64,000 nucleotides of DNA from Salinivirgaceae bacterium (lineage in GTDB: Bacteria > Bacteroidota > Bacteroidia > Bacteroidales > SZUA-534), in contig JAFVGW010000016.1 of the NCBI GenBank assembly GCA_017474765.1, positions 1-64,000 of the forward strand, given 5' to 3'. Shown in pieces: positions 45,136-54,714 of the stretch. Every line of letters starts with the position of its first letter. Position 1 is the stretch's first letter. The notes beneath the pieces were generated by a model, which saw nothing but the letters and a program-made list of their open reading frames with translations, was not told where the DNA came from and did no database searches. A program made the position numbers and the translations under genes.

Positions 45136-45229
45136 TTGAAGTCCCGATAGCTATCGGGATGAAGGATTGAAGGACTGAAGGACTGAAGGATTTAGGATTT
45201 AGGATTGTAGAGACGCGATTAATCGCGTC
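45136..45229. repeat. Phrase repeat with two perfect palindromes
   Basis: After the stop, tcccgatagctatcggga (45142-45159) is an 18-base perfect palindrome. It is followed by ggattgaaggactgaagg type repeats (45161-45205) and a second perfect 18-base palindrome, gacgcgattaatcgcgtc (45212-45229), with flank tgtaga. The second looks like the interspersed palindromic repeat seen in several Bacteroidetes genomes. A second short phrase tract lies at 44803-44828 between the pump and PII-like genes. Confidence 0.7.
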
Positions 45230-45261
45230 CGCCCCGATTCACCGACACATATCCTACCGCA

Positions 45262-45297
45262 AAAAAGTCTCATTCTTGATTGAATGGGGCTTTTTTT
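45262..45297 (+). terminator. Terminator of the efflux operon
   Basis: Fourteen-pair stem with three G-T pairs (aaaaagtctcattc at 45262-45275, gaatggggcttttt at 45282-45295) and a 6-base loop, followed by T. Both strands end in T/A runs, so it may work in both directions. Confidence 0.8.
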
Positions 45298-45362
45298 GTA
45301 AACAAACATAACCTTAATGAACCAACCTATCCGCAGGCGGATAATTGTGATTTGAGCCAAAA

Positions 45363-45396
45363 AAAATGTCCCGCAGCAAGAGCCACGGGACATTTT
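45363..45396 (-). terminator. Terminator of gyrB
   Basis: Eleven-base-pair perfect stem (aaaatgtcccg at 45363-45373, cgggacatttt at 45386-45396), followed on the minus strand by a T run. It lies 22 bases after the gyrB stop. Confidence 0.9.
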
Positions 45397-45418
45397 CGTA
45401 TCAAGTAAACAAAGCCGT

Positions 45419-47392
<1,974 letters not shown>

Positions 47393-47423
47393 TTAAAATT
47401 TTGTGTTTCAATTAATTAATTGG

Positions 47424-47453
47424 CAAAATTACACCTTCGCCAAAACAAACAAA
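47424..47453 (-). promoter_or_regulatory. gyrB promoter
   Basis: On the minus strand TTTG (47450-47453) and TAATTTTG (47424-47431) are 18 bases apart, close to the Bacteroidetes consensus of TTTG, 19-21 bases, TAnnTTTG. The predicted transcript start is near 47417, 28 bases before the ATG. Confidence 0.65.
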
Positions 47454-47578
47454 TATAGCCATTACCCCTCGCCTCCCAAACCGCCGCAACGTCAATTTTC
47501 GATAACTTTTAAACACGAATTCAACAAAAAACGAGAAGCATTTTTTGCCTATAATTACAAGAGGCTAATTTCAACTTA

Positions 47579-48012
47579 TCAATTGGATTTGATTAATGTA
47601 ACATCCTCAAAACCAGTTATTCCAACATCAACAGCCAAAAATTGGTGAATTTTGATAGTATCATTTGATATAAATTCAACTTTATGCTTTGTTGTTTTTC
47701 TTTCTTCATCTATTTCATAGTTTCTTGTAACCTGTATAGAATCTTCACTTAAAACTTTATAAGACAAATTATTAATGGAGTGGGTTTTATCGTATATCAT
47801 TGTCCAATTAATATTTCCATCATTTGAAAATGTAAATATGATACAACCATTACAAGGAATGATTTCTACCCATGTTCCAACGAGCTTTTTTTCACTGTAG
47901 TTTCTATTTCAGTTTCTTCTTCTGTCTCAACCGTTTTTAAATTCGTTTCATCTTTTGAACAAGCAGATGCCAATAATAACATGATTACCAACAATATACA
48001 AGCTTTTTTCAT
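47579..48012 (-). pseudogene. Small lipoprotein gene with a frameshift at an A7 run
   Basis: The gene starts at the ATG at 48012 with a lipoprotein signal (MKKACILLVIMLLLASAC, Cys 18) and runs in frame to a TAG at 47866 after 48 residues. One base of shift at the A7 tract (47886-47892) gives a continuous reading KLVGTWVEIIPCNGCIIF, then down to NDTIKIHQFL and a stop at 47579. LVGTW opens lipocalin-like domains. The intact length would be about 144 residues with A8. The start codon overlaps the stop of the upstream paralogue (48416) as ATGA. It may be a broken gene, a phase-variable gene, or one restored by slippage. Confidence 0.7.
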
Positions 48013-48416
48013 GGCTTTAACAAATTAAAAGTGTCAGATTGGAATTTTTCAGAAGGATAATAACAATTAATAAAATTATTGATAATCAAAGTATTATTAA
48101 TTATCTCCACTTTGTATTCAAATGGTTTTATAAATGCTATTTCTTCTGCACCTTTCCAATCCAAAAACAACATATCTTGTTTTATATAATATGAATAAAT
48201 GTACCTATATGGTTGCCCACATAAAAGTACTTGTTGTCCACTATAATCTTTCGGACCTCTGTACATCATGCTATCAGTAAATCTTAATGTGTCGGTTCCT
48301 GTTTTGGCATCAATCCATATAGTATTTTTGAGCGCTTCTTTTATATCAGATTCATCTTTTGTACAATTAGAAGCAAATAATAACAGAACAGCTAATAACA
48401 AACGAGTCTTTTTCAT
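48009..48416 (-). CDS. Small lipoprotein, paralogue of its downstream neighbour
   Basis: A 135-residue lipoprotein (MKKTRLLLAVLLLFASNC, Cys 18, then TKDESDIKEALKNTIWIDA). Its signal, the KDESDIK stretch and the general plan match the downstream frameshifted gene (SACSKDETNLK), so they are probably an old tandem duplication. The body is beta-rich (YSGQQVLLCGQPYRYIYSYY). I do not recognise a named family and infer only an envelope location. The sequence is AT-rich compared with the surrounding core genes, which may mean transfer or low constraint. Confidence 0.65.
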   Translation of the reverse strand: MKKTRLLLAVLLLFASNCTKDESDIKEALKNTIWIDAKTGTDTLRFTDSMMYRGPKDYSGQQVLLCGQPYRYIYSYYIKQDMLFLDWKGAEEIAFIKPFEYKVEIINNTLIINNFINCYYPSEKFQSDTFNLLKP

Positions 48417-48573
48417 AAATCACTAAAATTTAGTTCGTTAAAAGAATAAAGGATGCAAACAACTATTAGAAAAACACACAAATATACAATTATTAGGTGA
48501 AATGATTTTGGTTTAATAAATGATTCTCTGCTGGCATAAATTTTGCTGTCGGGTTGGACAAAAATCTTAAAAA

Positions 48574-49308
48574 ATGGCAGACAAATTCAAAACCACCTTT
48601 CAGGTTTACACCAATAATGCTGATTCGAGGAAAATGGCCAAACCTGGCTCGCTTTTCGCATATTTTATTGAGGCTGCAAGCATGCACGCCGAACGACTGG
48701 GCATCGGCCACAAGGCACTGCAGGACAACCACAACGCATTCTGGGCGCTCTCGAAAGTGCATTTCGATATTTACAAAACGCCGTCGTGGCACGATGTACT
48801 GACGGTAACCACCTGGCCTTCAGGTTATAACCGTCTGTTTGCGCGCCGCTATTTCCAGATTGCCAATGCCAGCGGCGAGGTGATTGTTGAAGGTGCATCT
48901 GACTGGGTGATAATGAGTTTCGAGAACCGCAGCCTCTGCAATGTGCAGTCGATTGTGGAAAACGTTGCACAGTTCAACCTTGAGCAGGAGCATCTGAACC
49001 TGAACACAGCCAAAGTGCAGCCCGCCGATGCCGAAAAGGCCGTGAAAACCGTACGCCGCGTGATGTTCAGCGACCTCGACATGAACAACCACCTGACCAG
49101 CATGCGCTATCTCGACTGGACAATGGACTGCATCAGCACAGACTACCTCAACTCGCATCTGGCAAAATCAGTGGATATAAATTTCCTACACGAAATGCCT
49201 GTGGGCGAAGATGTTACACTGACATGCCAGCAAGACGGCGACACGTTTGTGGTTTCGGGAACATTGGCAAACGGCAAGACATCGTTCGCAGCAAAAATCG
49301 CCTACTGA
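48574..49308 (+). CDS. Acyl-ACP thioesterase (FatA/FatB-like, double hotdog)
   Basis: A 244-residue cytosolic enzyme that releases fatty acids from acyl carrier protein. Two hotdog folds: the first with ALSKVHFDIYKTPSWHDVLT and WPSGYNRLFARRYF, the second with VMFSDLDMNNHLTSMRYLDW, whose Asn and His match the catalytic positions in plant and bacterial acyl-ACP thioesterases. The length is standard for bacterial members. The start is the ATG at 48574. Phrase repeats directly follow its stop. Confidence 0.9.
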   Translation: MADKFKTTFQVYTNNADSRKMAKPGSLFAYFIEAASMHAERLGIGHKALQDNHNAFWALSKVHFDIYKTPSWHDVLTVTTWPSGYNRLFARRYFQIANASGEVIVEGASDWVIMSFENRSLCNVQSIVENVAQFNLEQEHLNLNTAKVQPADAEKAVKTVRRVMFSDLDMNNHLTSMRYLDWTMDCISTDYLNSHLAKSVDINFLHEMPVGEDVTLTCQQDGDTFVVSGTLANGKTSFAAKIAY

Positions 49309-49430
49309 AGGACTGAAGGATTGAATGCGTGAAGGATGAAGGACAGAATGCGTGAAGGATGAAGGACAGAATGCGTGAAGGATTGAAGGATTGAAGGACT
49401 GAAGGACTGAATACGTGAAGGATTGAATTT
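49309..49430 (+). repeat. Tract of gaaggattgaatgcgtgaagg type repeats
   Basis: The unit tgaaggattgaa / tgaaggatgaaggacagaatgcg recurs about ten times with small changes, starting within two bases of the stop of the thioesterase gene. Related tracts lie at 44803-44828 and 45161-45205. Confidence 0.8.
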
Positions 49431-49568
49431 AAGAAAATCATTCAAAATCAATTTTTTATAAATTTTGAATAAGATTTTCTTAAAATTTCTCGCGAAGCGA
49501 TACCAAATTTTATATCGGCTTGCCGATAAATTCAGTTTGAATCGTTTTCTTTGCTGAAAATTACGGTC

Positions 49569-50270
49569 ATGCACATTTTCTACACACCGCAGATAGCAAA
49601 CGGACAATGCACCTTGTCGGAGGAGGAATCGAAGCACTGTATCAAGGTGTTACGGCTTGTGCCAGGCGACAAAGTGCTGCTGATTGACGGCGTTGGCGGC
49701 TACCACACGGCCGAAATCGCCGACCCGAATCCGAAACGCTGCACGCTGACCATCACCAATACCATAAATAATTACGAACAACGCCCCTACCGCATCCACA
49801 TCGCCATTGCGCCCACAAAAAACATAGACCGCACGGAATGGTTTGTGGAGAAGGCCGTTGAGATTGGAATTGATGAGATTACGATGCTCGTCAGCCAGCA
49901 CTCCGAGCGGAAAAATGTGAATCTGGACCGCATCGAGAAAATCATTGTTTCGGCTATGAAACAATCGGTCAAGGCATACAAGCCTGTGCTGAACGACATC
50001 ACCCCTTTCGACAAGTTTGTCGAGACGCCGCGCGACGGCCGCAAACTGATTGCGTACTGCATTGAAAGTGAGAAACATCCGCTCAAAGCGATGGTTGACG
50101 ACTGCAACGAATACACCGTGCTGATTGGCCCTGAAGGCGATTTCTCGCCCGAAGAAGTTGCGCTTGCCGCCGCCAACGGCTACTCGCCCATCGACCTTGG
50201 GCCCTACCGCTTGCGCACCGAAACGGCGGCTCTTGTGGCGTGCCACACAATCAATCTTTTGAAACAATGA
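49569..50270 (+). CDS. rsmE: 16S rRNA m3U1498 methyltransferase RsmE
   Basis: A 233-residue SPOUT-class methyltransferase acting on U1498 of 16S rRNA. An N-terminal PUA-like domain (HCIKVLRLVPGDKVLLIDGV) is followed by the knot domain with DRTEWFVEKAVEIGIDEITM, LIGPEGDFSPEEV and the final LGPYRLRTETAALVACHTIN, the usual S-adenosylmethionine-binding loop. The start is the ATG at 49569, because MHIFYTPQ is the conserved beginning. Its stop overlaps the start of the DUF4159 gene as ATGA. Confidence 0.92.
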   Translation: MHIFYTPQIANGQCTLSEEESKHCIKVLRLVPGDKVLLIDGVGGYHTAEIADPNPKRCTLTITNTINNYEQRPYRIHIAIAPTKNIDRTEWFVEKAVEIGIDEITMLVSQHSERKNVNLDRIEKIIVSAMKQSVKAYKPVLNDITPFDKFVETPRDGRKLIAYCIESEKHPLKAMVDDCNEYTVLIGPEGDFSPEEVALAAANGYSPIDLGPYRLRTETAALVACHTINLLKQ

Positions 50271-50917
50271 GGCGATTTGCGGCCATATTGATTTTGCTGC
50301 TTGGCGCGACAATGGCGCAAGCACAGCCCGTGCGCATCGCTCTGCTGAAATACAACGGCGGCGGCGACTGGTACGCCAACCCCACTTCGCTGCCAAACCT
50401 GATTGAATATTGCAACAAGAACATCGGCACCAACATCAATCCCGACCCAGCAACGGTTGACGTGGGCAGTGCCGACCTGTTCAACTATCCGCTTGTGCAC
50501 CTGACGGGCCATGGCAATATTGTCTTTTCGGAGTCCGATGTGCTGAACCTGCGCAAATATCTGGCCGCAGGCGGATTTCTGCACATCGACAACAATTACG
50601 GCATTGAGCAGTACGTTCGGCGCGAGATGAAGAAGGTGCTACCCGACCAGGAATTTATTGAACTGCCGTTCAGCCATGCCATTTATCACACTGTTTATCA
50701 ATTCGATAATGGTCTGCCTAAAATTCACGAGCACGACAATCTGCCGCCGCAAGGTTTCGGCTTGTTTGTTGATGGACGGCTGGTCTGCTTCTTCAGCCAC
50801 GAGTGTGACCTTGGCGACGGCTGGGAGGACCCGAGCGTCCACAACGACCCGATGGAAAAGCACATTGAAGCCCTTCAGATGGGCGCCAACATTGTGAGTT
50901 TTGTGTTCAGCCACTGA
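50267..50917 (+). CDS. DUF4159 family secreted protein
   Basis: A 216-residue protein with a Sec signal peptide (ends MAQAQ). The mature part fits DUF4159: VRIALLKYNGGGDWYANPTS at its start, HLTGHGNIVFSESDVLNLRK, then GGFLHIDNNYG and LPFSHAIYHTVYQF. In longer proteins this domain accompanies von Willebrand and aerotolerance-operon genes, but no function is assigned to it. Coupled to rsmE by an ATGA overlap, a pairing also found in related genomes to my knowledge. About 230 bases follow before the next gene, including a phrase repeat at 50991-51026. Confidence 0.85.
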   Translation: MRRFAAILILLLGATMAQAQPVRIALLKYNGGGDWYANPTSLPNLIEYCNKNIGTNINPDPATVDVGSADLFNYPLVHLTGHGNIVFSESDVLNLRKYLAAGGFLHIDNNYGIEQYVRREMKKVLPDQEFIELPFSHAIYHTVYQFDNGLPKIHEHDNLPPQGFGLFVDGRLVCFFSHECDLGDGWEDPSVHNDPMEKHIEALQMGANIVSFVFSH

Positions 50918-50990
50918 TAAATAGAGAGTTAGAGCGTTTGAGAAATAGTGAGAGATAGATTGTTAAACTTGCTTTACAGCTTTACACCTA

Positions 50991-51026
50991 AAACTAACTC
51001 CCAACTCCTAATTCCTAACTCCTAAA
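50991..51026. repeat. Inverted copy of the 4.6-kb direct-repeat type
   Basis: aactaactcccaactcctaa followed by ttcctaactcctaaa is the reverse complement of the agttaggagttagaagttagg tract after pepD. Confidence 0.65.
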
Positions 51027-51033
51027 TACCAAA

Positions 51034-51049
51034 TTGCAACCGATTGTTA
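51034..51049 (+). promoter_or_regulatory. LacI-type operator-like site upstream of the SGNH/GH43 genes
   Basis: TTGCAACCGATTGTTA, identical to the GH127 site except its first base. It lies 99 bases before the SGNH start codon, and a further tgttgca half-site follows at 51054-51060. Confidence 0.65.
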
Positions 51050-51148
51050 TTTTTGTTGCATTTTGTTCCGAGTGTCGATTTTTTGCATATTTTACAACCG
51101 AAAGCATTTTAACTAAACACATATAGTAACACACTAAAAATCAAGACT

Positions 51149-52366
51149 ATGAGACGTTTAAACAGTATCAGAATTTATTGTTTGATGGCTTGCGCGATGA
51201 TGGTTGCGGGATGCTCGCAACAGACTGCGCAACAAACTGACACACAGCGCTGGGTTGGAACCTGGGGCACAGCCGTGCAACTCACCGAGCCGCACAACTG
51301 CCCGCCAGAGCCAGGAATCAGCGGAAACACCATTCGTCAGAAAATCCGCGTGTCAATCGGCGGCGAGACCGTGCGCCTGAAACTCTCGAACGAGTTCGGC
51401 AACGACGTGCTGAAGATTGCCGCCGTGAGCCTCGCCCCCGCCCTCGAAGGCAGCAAAATTGACGCCGCAAAGGCTGTGAACGTTCTGTTCGGCGGAAAAC
51501 AGGCCATTGATATTGAGAAAGGCAAATCGGTTATTTCCGACGCGCTGCAGTTTGCGCTGACACCGCGTATGGACGTGGCCGTGACCATTGCCTACACCTT
51601 TGTGCCGAGCGACATTACTGGCCACCCAGGCTCACGCACCACTTCGTACATTCTGACAGGTAACGAACTGAATAACACCGATTTCGCCGATGCCGTCACC
51701 ACTGACCACTGGTACACCATTGAGCGCCTCGACGTGGTGGCCGACGAACCCACGGCAGCCATTGCCATTGTGGGCAACTCAATCACCGACGGCCGCGGCT
51801 CAACGACCAATCAGGTCAACCGCTGGACCGACGTCTTCTCTGAGCGCCTGCTGGCCAATCCCGCCACAAGCAAACTCGCCGTGCTCAATATGGGCATTGG
51901 CGGCAACTGCGTCATTCGCGGCGGACTGGGCCCCAACGCTTCGGTGCGCTTCAACCGCGATGTGATTGAGCAGCCTGGCGTTAAGTATGTCATTGTGTTT
52001 GAAGGCGTTAACGATATGGGCTACTCGCCAAATCCGTCGGCAACTGAGAAAGAACTGATTGACGCATACTCGAAGATGATTGACACAGCGCACGCCCACG
52101 GACTGAAGATTTACGGTGCCACCGTAACGCCGTTCAAAGAGTGCTTCTACGGCTCGCCCGAGAAGGAAGAGTGCCGTCTGGCCGTGAACAACTGGATTCG
52201 CACCTGCGGCAAGTTCGATGCCGTAATCGACTTTGAGAAAGCCATTTGCAGTGATTCGGACACTACCGTGATGAACCCCAATCTGCACGACAACGACAAC
52301 CTGCACCCCAACGCCAACGGTCACAAGGCTCTGGGTGAGTTTGTTGATTTAGGGCTGTTTGAGTAA
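51149..52366 (+). CDS. SGNH/GDSL-type esterase lipoprotein
   Basis: A 405-residue lipoprotein (MVAGC near residue 22). Residues about 35-190 are a beta-sandwich that precedes the catalytic part (RWVGTWGTAVQLTEPHNC). The SGNH blocks follow: nucleophile Ser211 in IVGNSITDGRGS, the Gly in GIGGNCVIRGG, the Asn in VFEGVNDMGYSPN, and the Asp/His pair in LHDNDNLHPNANGH. Such enzymes remove acetyl groups from xylan or pectin or act as broader esterases. It is the first gene after a LacI-type operator and lies 139 bases upstream of GH43; together they point to acetylated arabinoxylan-like substrate. Confidence 0.86.
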   Translation: MRRLNSIRIYCLMACAMMVAGCSQQTAQQTDTQRWVGTWGTAVQLTEPHNCPPEPGISGNTIRQKIRVSIGGETVRLKLSNEFGNDVLKIAAVSLAPALEGSKIDAAKAVNVLFGGKQAIDIEKGKSVISDALQFALTPRMDVAVTIAYTFVPSDITGHPGSRTTSYILTGNELNNTDFADAVTTDHWYTIERLDVVADEPTAAIAIVGNSITDGRGSTTNQVNRWTDVFSERLLANPATSKLAVLNMGIGGNCVIRGGLGPNASVRFNRDVIEQPGVKYVIVFEGVNDMGYSPNPSATEKELIDAYSKMIDTAHAHGLKIYGATVTPFKECFYGSPEKEECRLAVNNWIRTCGKFDAVIDFEKAICSDSDTTVMNPNLHDNDNLHPNANGHKALGEFVDLGLFE

Positions 52367-52423
52367 AGTGTAGAGAGTAGAGTGTAAAGAGTAAAGGTTT
52401 AGAAAGATGAGTGACATTAGTTG

Positions 52424-52500
52424 TCTCAACAAGCGAAGCGACTAAACTTCTCAACAGCGAAGCGACTAAACCTTCTAAACGATTCACCGATTAAACATAG
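52424..52500 (+). repeat. Phrase repeats with agcgaagcgactaaac direct repeat
   Basis: The unit agcgaagcgactaaac occurs twice (about 52432 and 52455) with ttctcaac before or after, then aacgattcaccgattaaac. Nearly the same final phrase occurs at 440-480. Confidence 0.6.
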
Positions 52501-52504
52501 CAAA

Positions 52505-54127
52505 ATGAAACACCTATCAATCACCTTGTTAACCGCTGCCGCGATAATGTGCGGATGCAACGGTCAGAAGAGTGCAAGCACCGAAACGGGCTTCACCAAC
52601 CCGATGATTTGGGCCGATGTGCCCGATATGTCGATGATGCGCGTAGGCGACACCTATTATATGAGCAGCACCACAATGCATATGAACCCAGGCGTGCCAA
52701 TTATGAAGTCGAAAGACCTGAGCAACTGGCAGATAGCGGGCTACGCATACGAGACTCTGGGCGACCAGGACGAGACGATGCTCTTGAACGGCAAAAACAC
52801 CTACGGCAAAGGCTCGTGGGCAAGTTGCATTCGCTACGTTGGCGGCAAATTCTTTGTCAGCACCTTCGACCAGGTGACTGGCAAAACCTACTTTTTCACC
52901 ACCGACAACATTGAGAATGGCAAGTGGGAACGCCACGAGTTCCGTCCTTCGCACCACGACCATACCATTGTGTTTGAAGAAGATGGACACATTTATATGA
53001 TAAACGGCGGCGGCAAAATCTTCATTCGCGAAGTTGAGCCCGATTTCAGCGGAATCAAGCCAGAATCAGAGAAAGTTCTGATTGAGAACGCTGGTCTGCC
53101 CGCAGGCGAAAACCTGATGCTTGGCGCCGAAGGCTCGCAGATGTTCAAAATCAACGGCAAGTACTATCTGTTCAACATTTGCTGGCCGCGCGGCGGTGTA
53201 CGCACCGTTATCTGCCACCGCGCCGACAGTTTGTTCGGCCCGTACGAAGGCCGCGTTGTGCTGCAGGACAAGGGCGTGGCTCAGGGCGGACTCATTGACA
53301 CGCCCGACGGCCGCTGGTTCGCCTACCTGTTCGGCGACCGTGGCGCTGTGGGCCGTATCCCCTACCTTGTACCCGTTGTTTGGGAAGATGGATGGCCAGT
53401 TCTGGGCGTCGAAGGCAAAGTGCCCGAAACACTCGACCTGCCAAAGAACAAGAGCCTGATTCCTGGCATTGTCGATAGCGATGAGTTCGACGGTGACCAG
53501 CCGAAAATTGTCTGGCAGTGGAACCACAATCCCGTGAACAGCCTCTGGACGATGACTGAGCGCAAAGGCTTTATCCGCTTCCGCACCGACCGCACCGACA
53601 CACTGTTCACCCAGAGCCGCAATATGCTCACGCAGCGCACCATTGGCCCGAAATGCTCGGGCAGCGCCTGTCTCGATGCCTCGAACCTGAAAGATGGCGA
53701 CGTTGCGGGACTTGCCCTGCTGGCTGGAAAATTCGGCTTTGTGGCCATTCAGAACGACGGCAACAAGAAATCGATTGTGATGGTTAACAACCAGCCCGAA
53801 GCCAACGCCGACGGTGCACCCTGGCCGCCACGCCGCGGCGTTCAGCACGTTGTGGCAAGCGTTCCTGTCGATGCCAGCACCGTCTATTTCAAAGCCGACT
53901 GCGACTTCAGCCGCATTGCCGACGAGAGCGCCATTGGCAGCCACGGCGTTGACAAGGCCGTCTTCCACTACTCGCTCGACGGCAAGCAATGGAACCAAAT
54001 CGGCGACACCCTGCCAATGTAGTACAGCCTCGACCACTTTATGGGCCAGCGCTACGCACTCTTCTTCTACTCTACCAAAGAGCCAGGCGGCTATGCCGAT
54101 TTCGACTGGTTCAGGATTAGTGAGTAG
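52505..54127 (+). pseudogene. GH43 glycosidase lipoprotein with an in-frame TAG near its C-terminus
   Basis: Open from the ATG at 52505 to a TAG at 54020-54022 (505 residues), then in the same frame for 34 more codons to the TAG at 54125-54127. The tail reads YSLDHFMGQRYALFFYSTKE, then PGGYADFDWFRISE, which is the normal end of this GH43 subgroup, so the first TAG is inside the gene. The N-terminus is a lipoprotein signal (AAIMCGC). The five-bladed propeller landmarks are present: NPMIWADVPDMSMMRVGDTY with the base Asp, WASCIRY, and the acid Glu in GAEGSQMFKINGKYYLF. A C-terminal beta-sandwich follows. Usual activities are beta-xylosidase or alpha-L-arabinofuranosidase. The protein may be active without its last 34 residues, be damaged, or be made by readthrough. 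Confidence 0.85.
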
Positions 54128-54149
54128 CTAACATATTTTGATAGAATAT

Positions 54150-54183
54150 AACGGCTCTCGCCTTCGGGTGAGAGCCGTTTTTG
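54150..54183 (+). terminator. Rho-independent terminator after GH43
   Basis: Thirteen-pair stem (54150-54162 with 54167-54179, one G-T pair) closed by a TTCG tetraloop, followed by T. A very stable terminator, starting 23 bases after the full-length stop. Confidence 0.92.
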
Positions 54184-54292
54184 GTTTTGTCAATTTCGAA
54201 GCCCACGAAAAGAAAGCTGATTTTACCATCATGAAGGTTGAATAAAAGAGATTGACATCGGCTTATTAACAATCACCGTTTCTCTGTTTGCT

Positions 54293-54308
54293 ATACAACC
54301 GATTGCAA
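54293..54308 (+). promoter_or_regulatory. LacI-type operator-like site 1 upstream of susC
   Basis: ATACAACCGATTGCAA, sharing CAACCGATTGCAA with the consensus. Its centre is 64 bases from the centre of the second site, about six helical turns, which would suit looping by a tetrameric or paired repressor. Confidence 0.6.
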
Positions 54309-54356
54309 TGGCATCAAAAACAATATATCGCTGATTATAAATATTTTAGTTTATCA

Positions 54357-54372
54357 TTGCAACCGATTGCAA
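54357..54372 (+). promoter_or_regulatory. LacI-type operator-like site 2 upstream of susC
   Basis: TTGCAACCGATTGCAA, the most symmetric copy: 14 of 16 positions obey the palindrome around the central CG. It ends 34 bases before the start of the susC -7 box. Confidence 0.7.
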
Positions 54373-54406
54373 AATATGTTGCTATACAATTTTTTACACA
54401 AATATC

Positions 54407-54414
54407 TAATTTTG
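54407..54414 (+). promoter_or_regulatory. Putative -7 box of the susC promoter
   Basis: TAATTTTG fully matches TAnnTTTG; no clear -33 TTTG. The transcript would start near 54421, leaving a leader of about 290 bases before the susC ATG. Confidence 0.45.
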
Positions 54415-54496
54415 AAAACGAATTATCCGGATTTGAAAGCCCGTTTCTGCCCCACCCGGTACTTTTAGCATAATCAAAATCGCCAAAAATTTGGTT

Positions 54497-54703
54497 ATGG
54501 GGGAAATCAGATTCAACATTGATTTTAAAGGCGGAGAACTGGCTGTTTCATCACCCGCATTCACGCTCGTTTCACCAATAATATTGTGCGACATTGATTC
54601 TGGCGCGGACAACGCATCGGTTCATGAGGAAAATTTCGACATCTGCCACACCACGTTTGTATGTGGCTGGCAAAAATGCGGAACTATACTATTTAATAAC
54701 TAA
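54497..54703 (+). CDS. Possible 68-residue leader protein before susC
   Basis: An ATG at 54497 opens 68 codons ending TAA at 54703, 11 bases before the susC ATG. The product reads MGEIRFNIDFKGGELAVSSP, then further on DIDSGADNASVHEE and a Cys-containing end (CHTTFVCGWQKCG). Codons such as GGC, GCG, TGC and GAC are coding-like, and the region is less AT-rich than the promoter before it. I do not recognise it, and there is no clear ribosome site. It may be a leader ORF, a relic or chance. Confidence 0.3.
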   Translation: MGEIRFNIDFKGGELAVSSPAFTLVSPIILCDIDSGADNASVHEENFDICHTTFVCGWQKCGTILFNN

Positions 54704-54714
54704 ACACCAATTTT

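Larger units (their letters stand above)
54184..54714. promoter_or_regulatory. Control region upstream of susC
   Basis: 531 bases separate the GH43 terminator from susC. In order: AT-rich sequence, operator-like sites at 54293-54308 and 54357-54372, a -7 box at 54407-54414, then an approximately 290-base leader that holds a 68-codon ORF (54497-54703). No RNA gene or other ORF was recognised. Confidence 0.5.

Noticed and set aside
48493..48792. 99-codon minus-strand ORF before the thioesterase gene
   Set aside because: It overlaps the thioesterase coding sequence antisense and has no coding character in the free part.
52505..54127. Stop codon recoding (TAG read as an amino acid)
   Set aside because: Many other genes in the window end at TAG without any conserved extension, so a changed code is unlikely; the GH43 TAG is treated as local.
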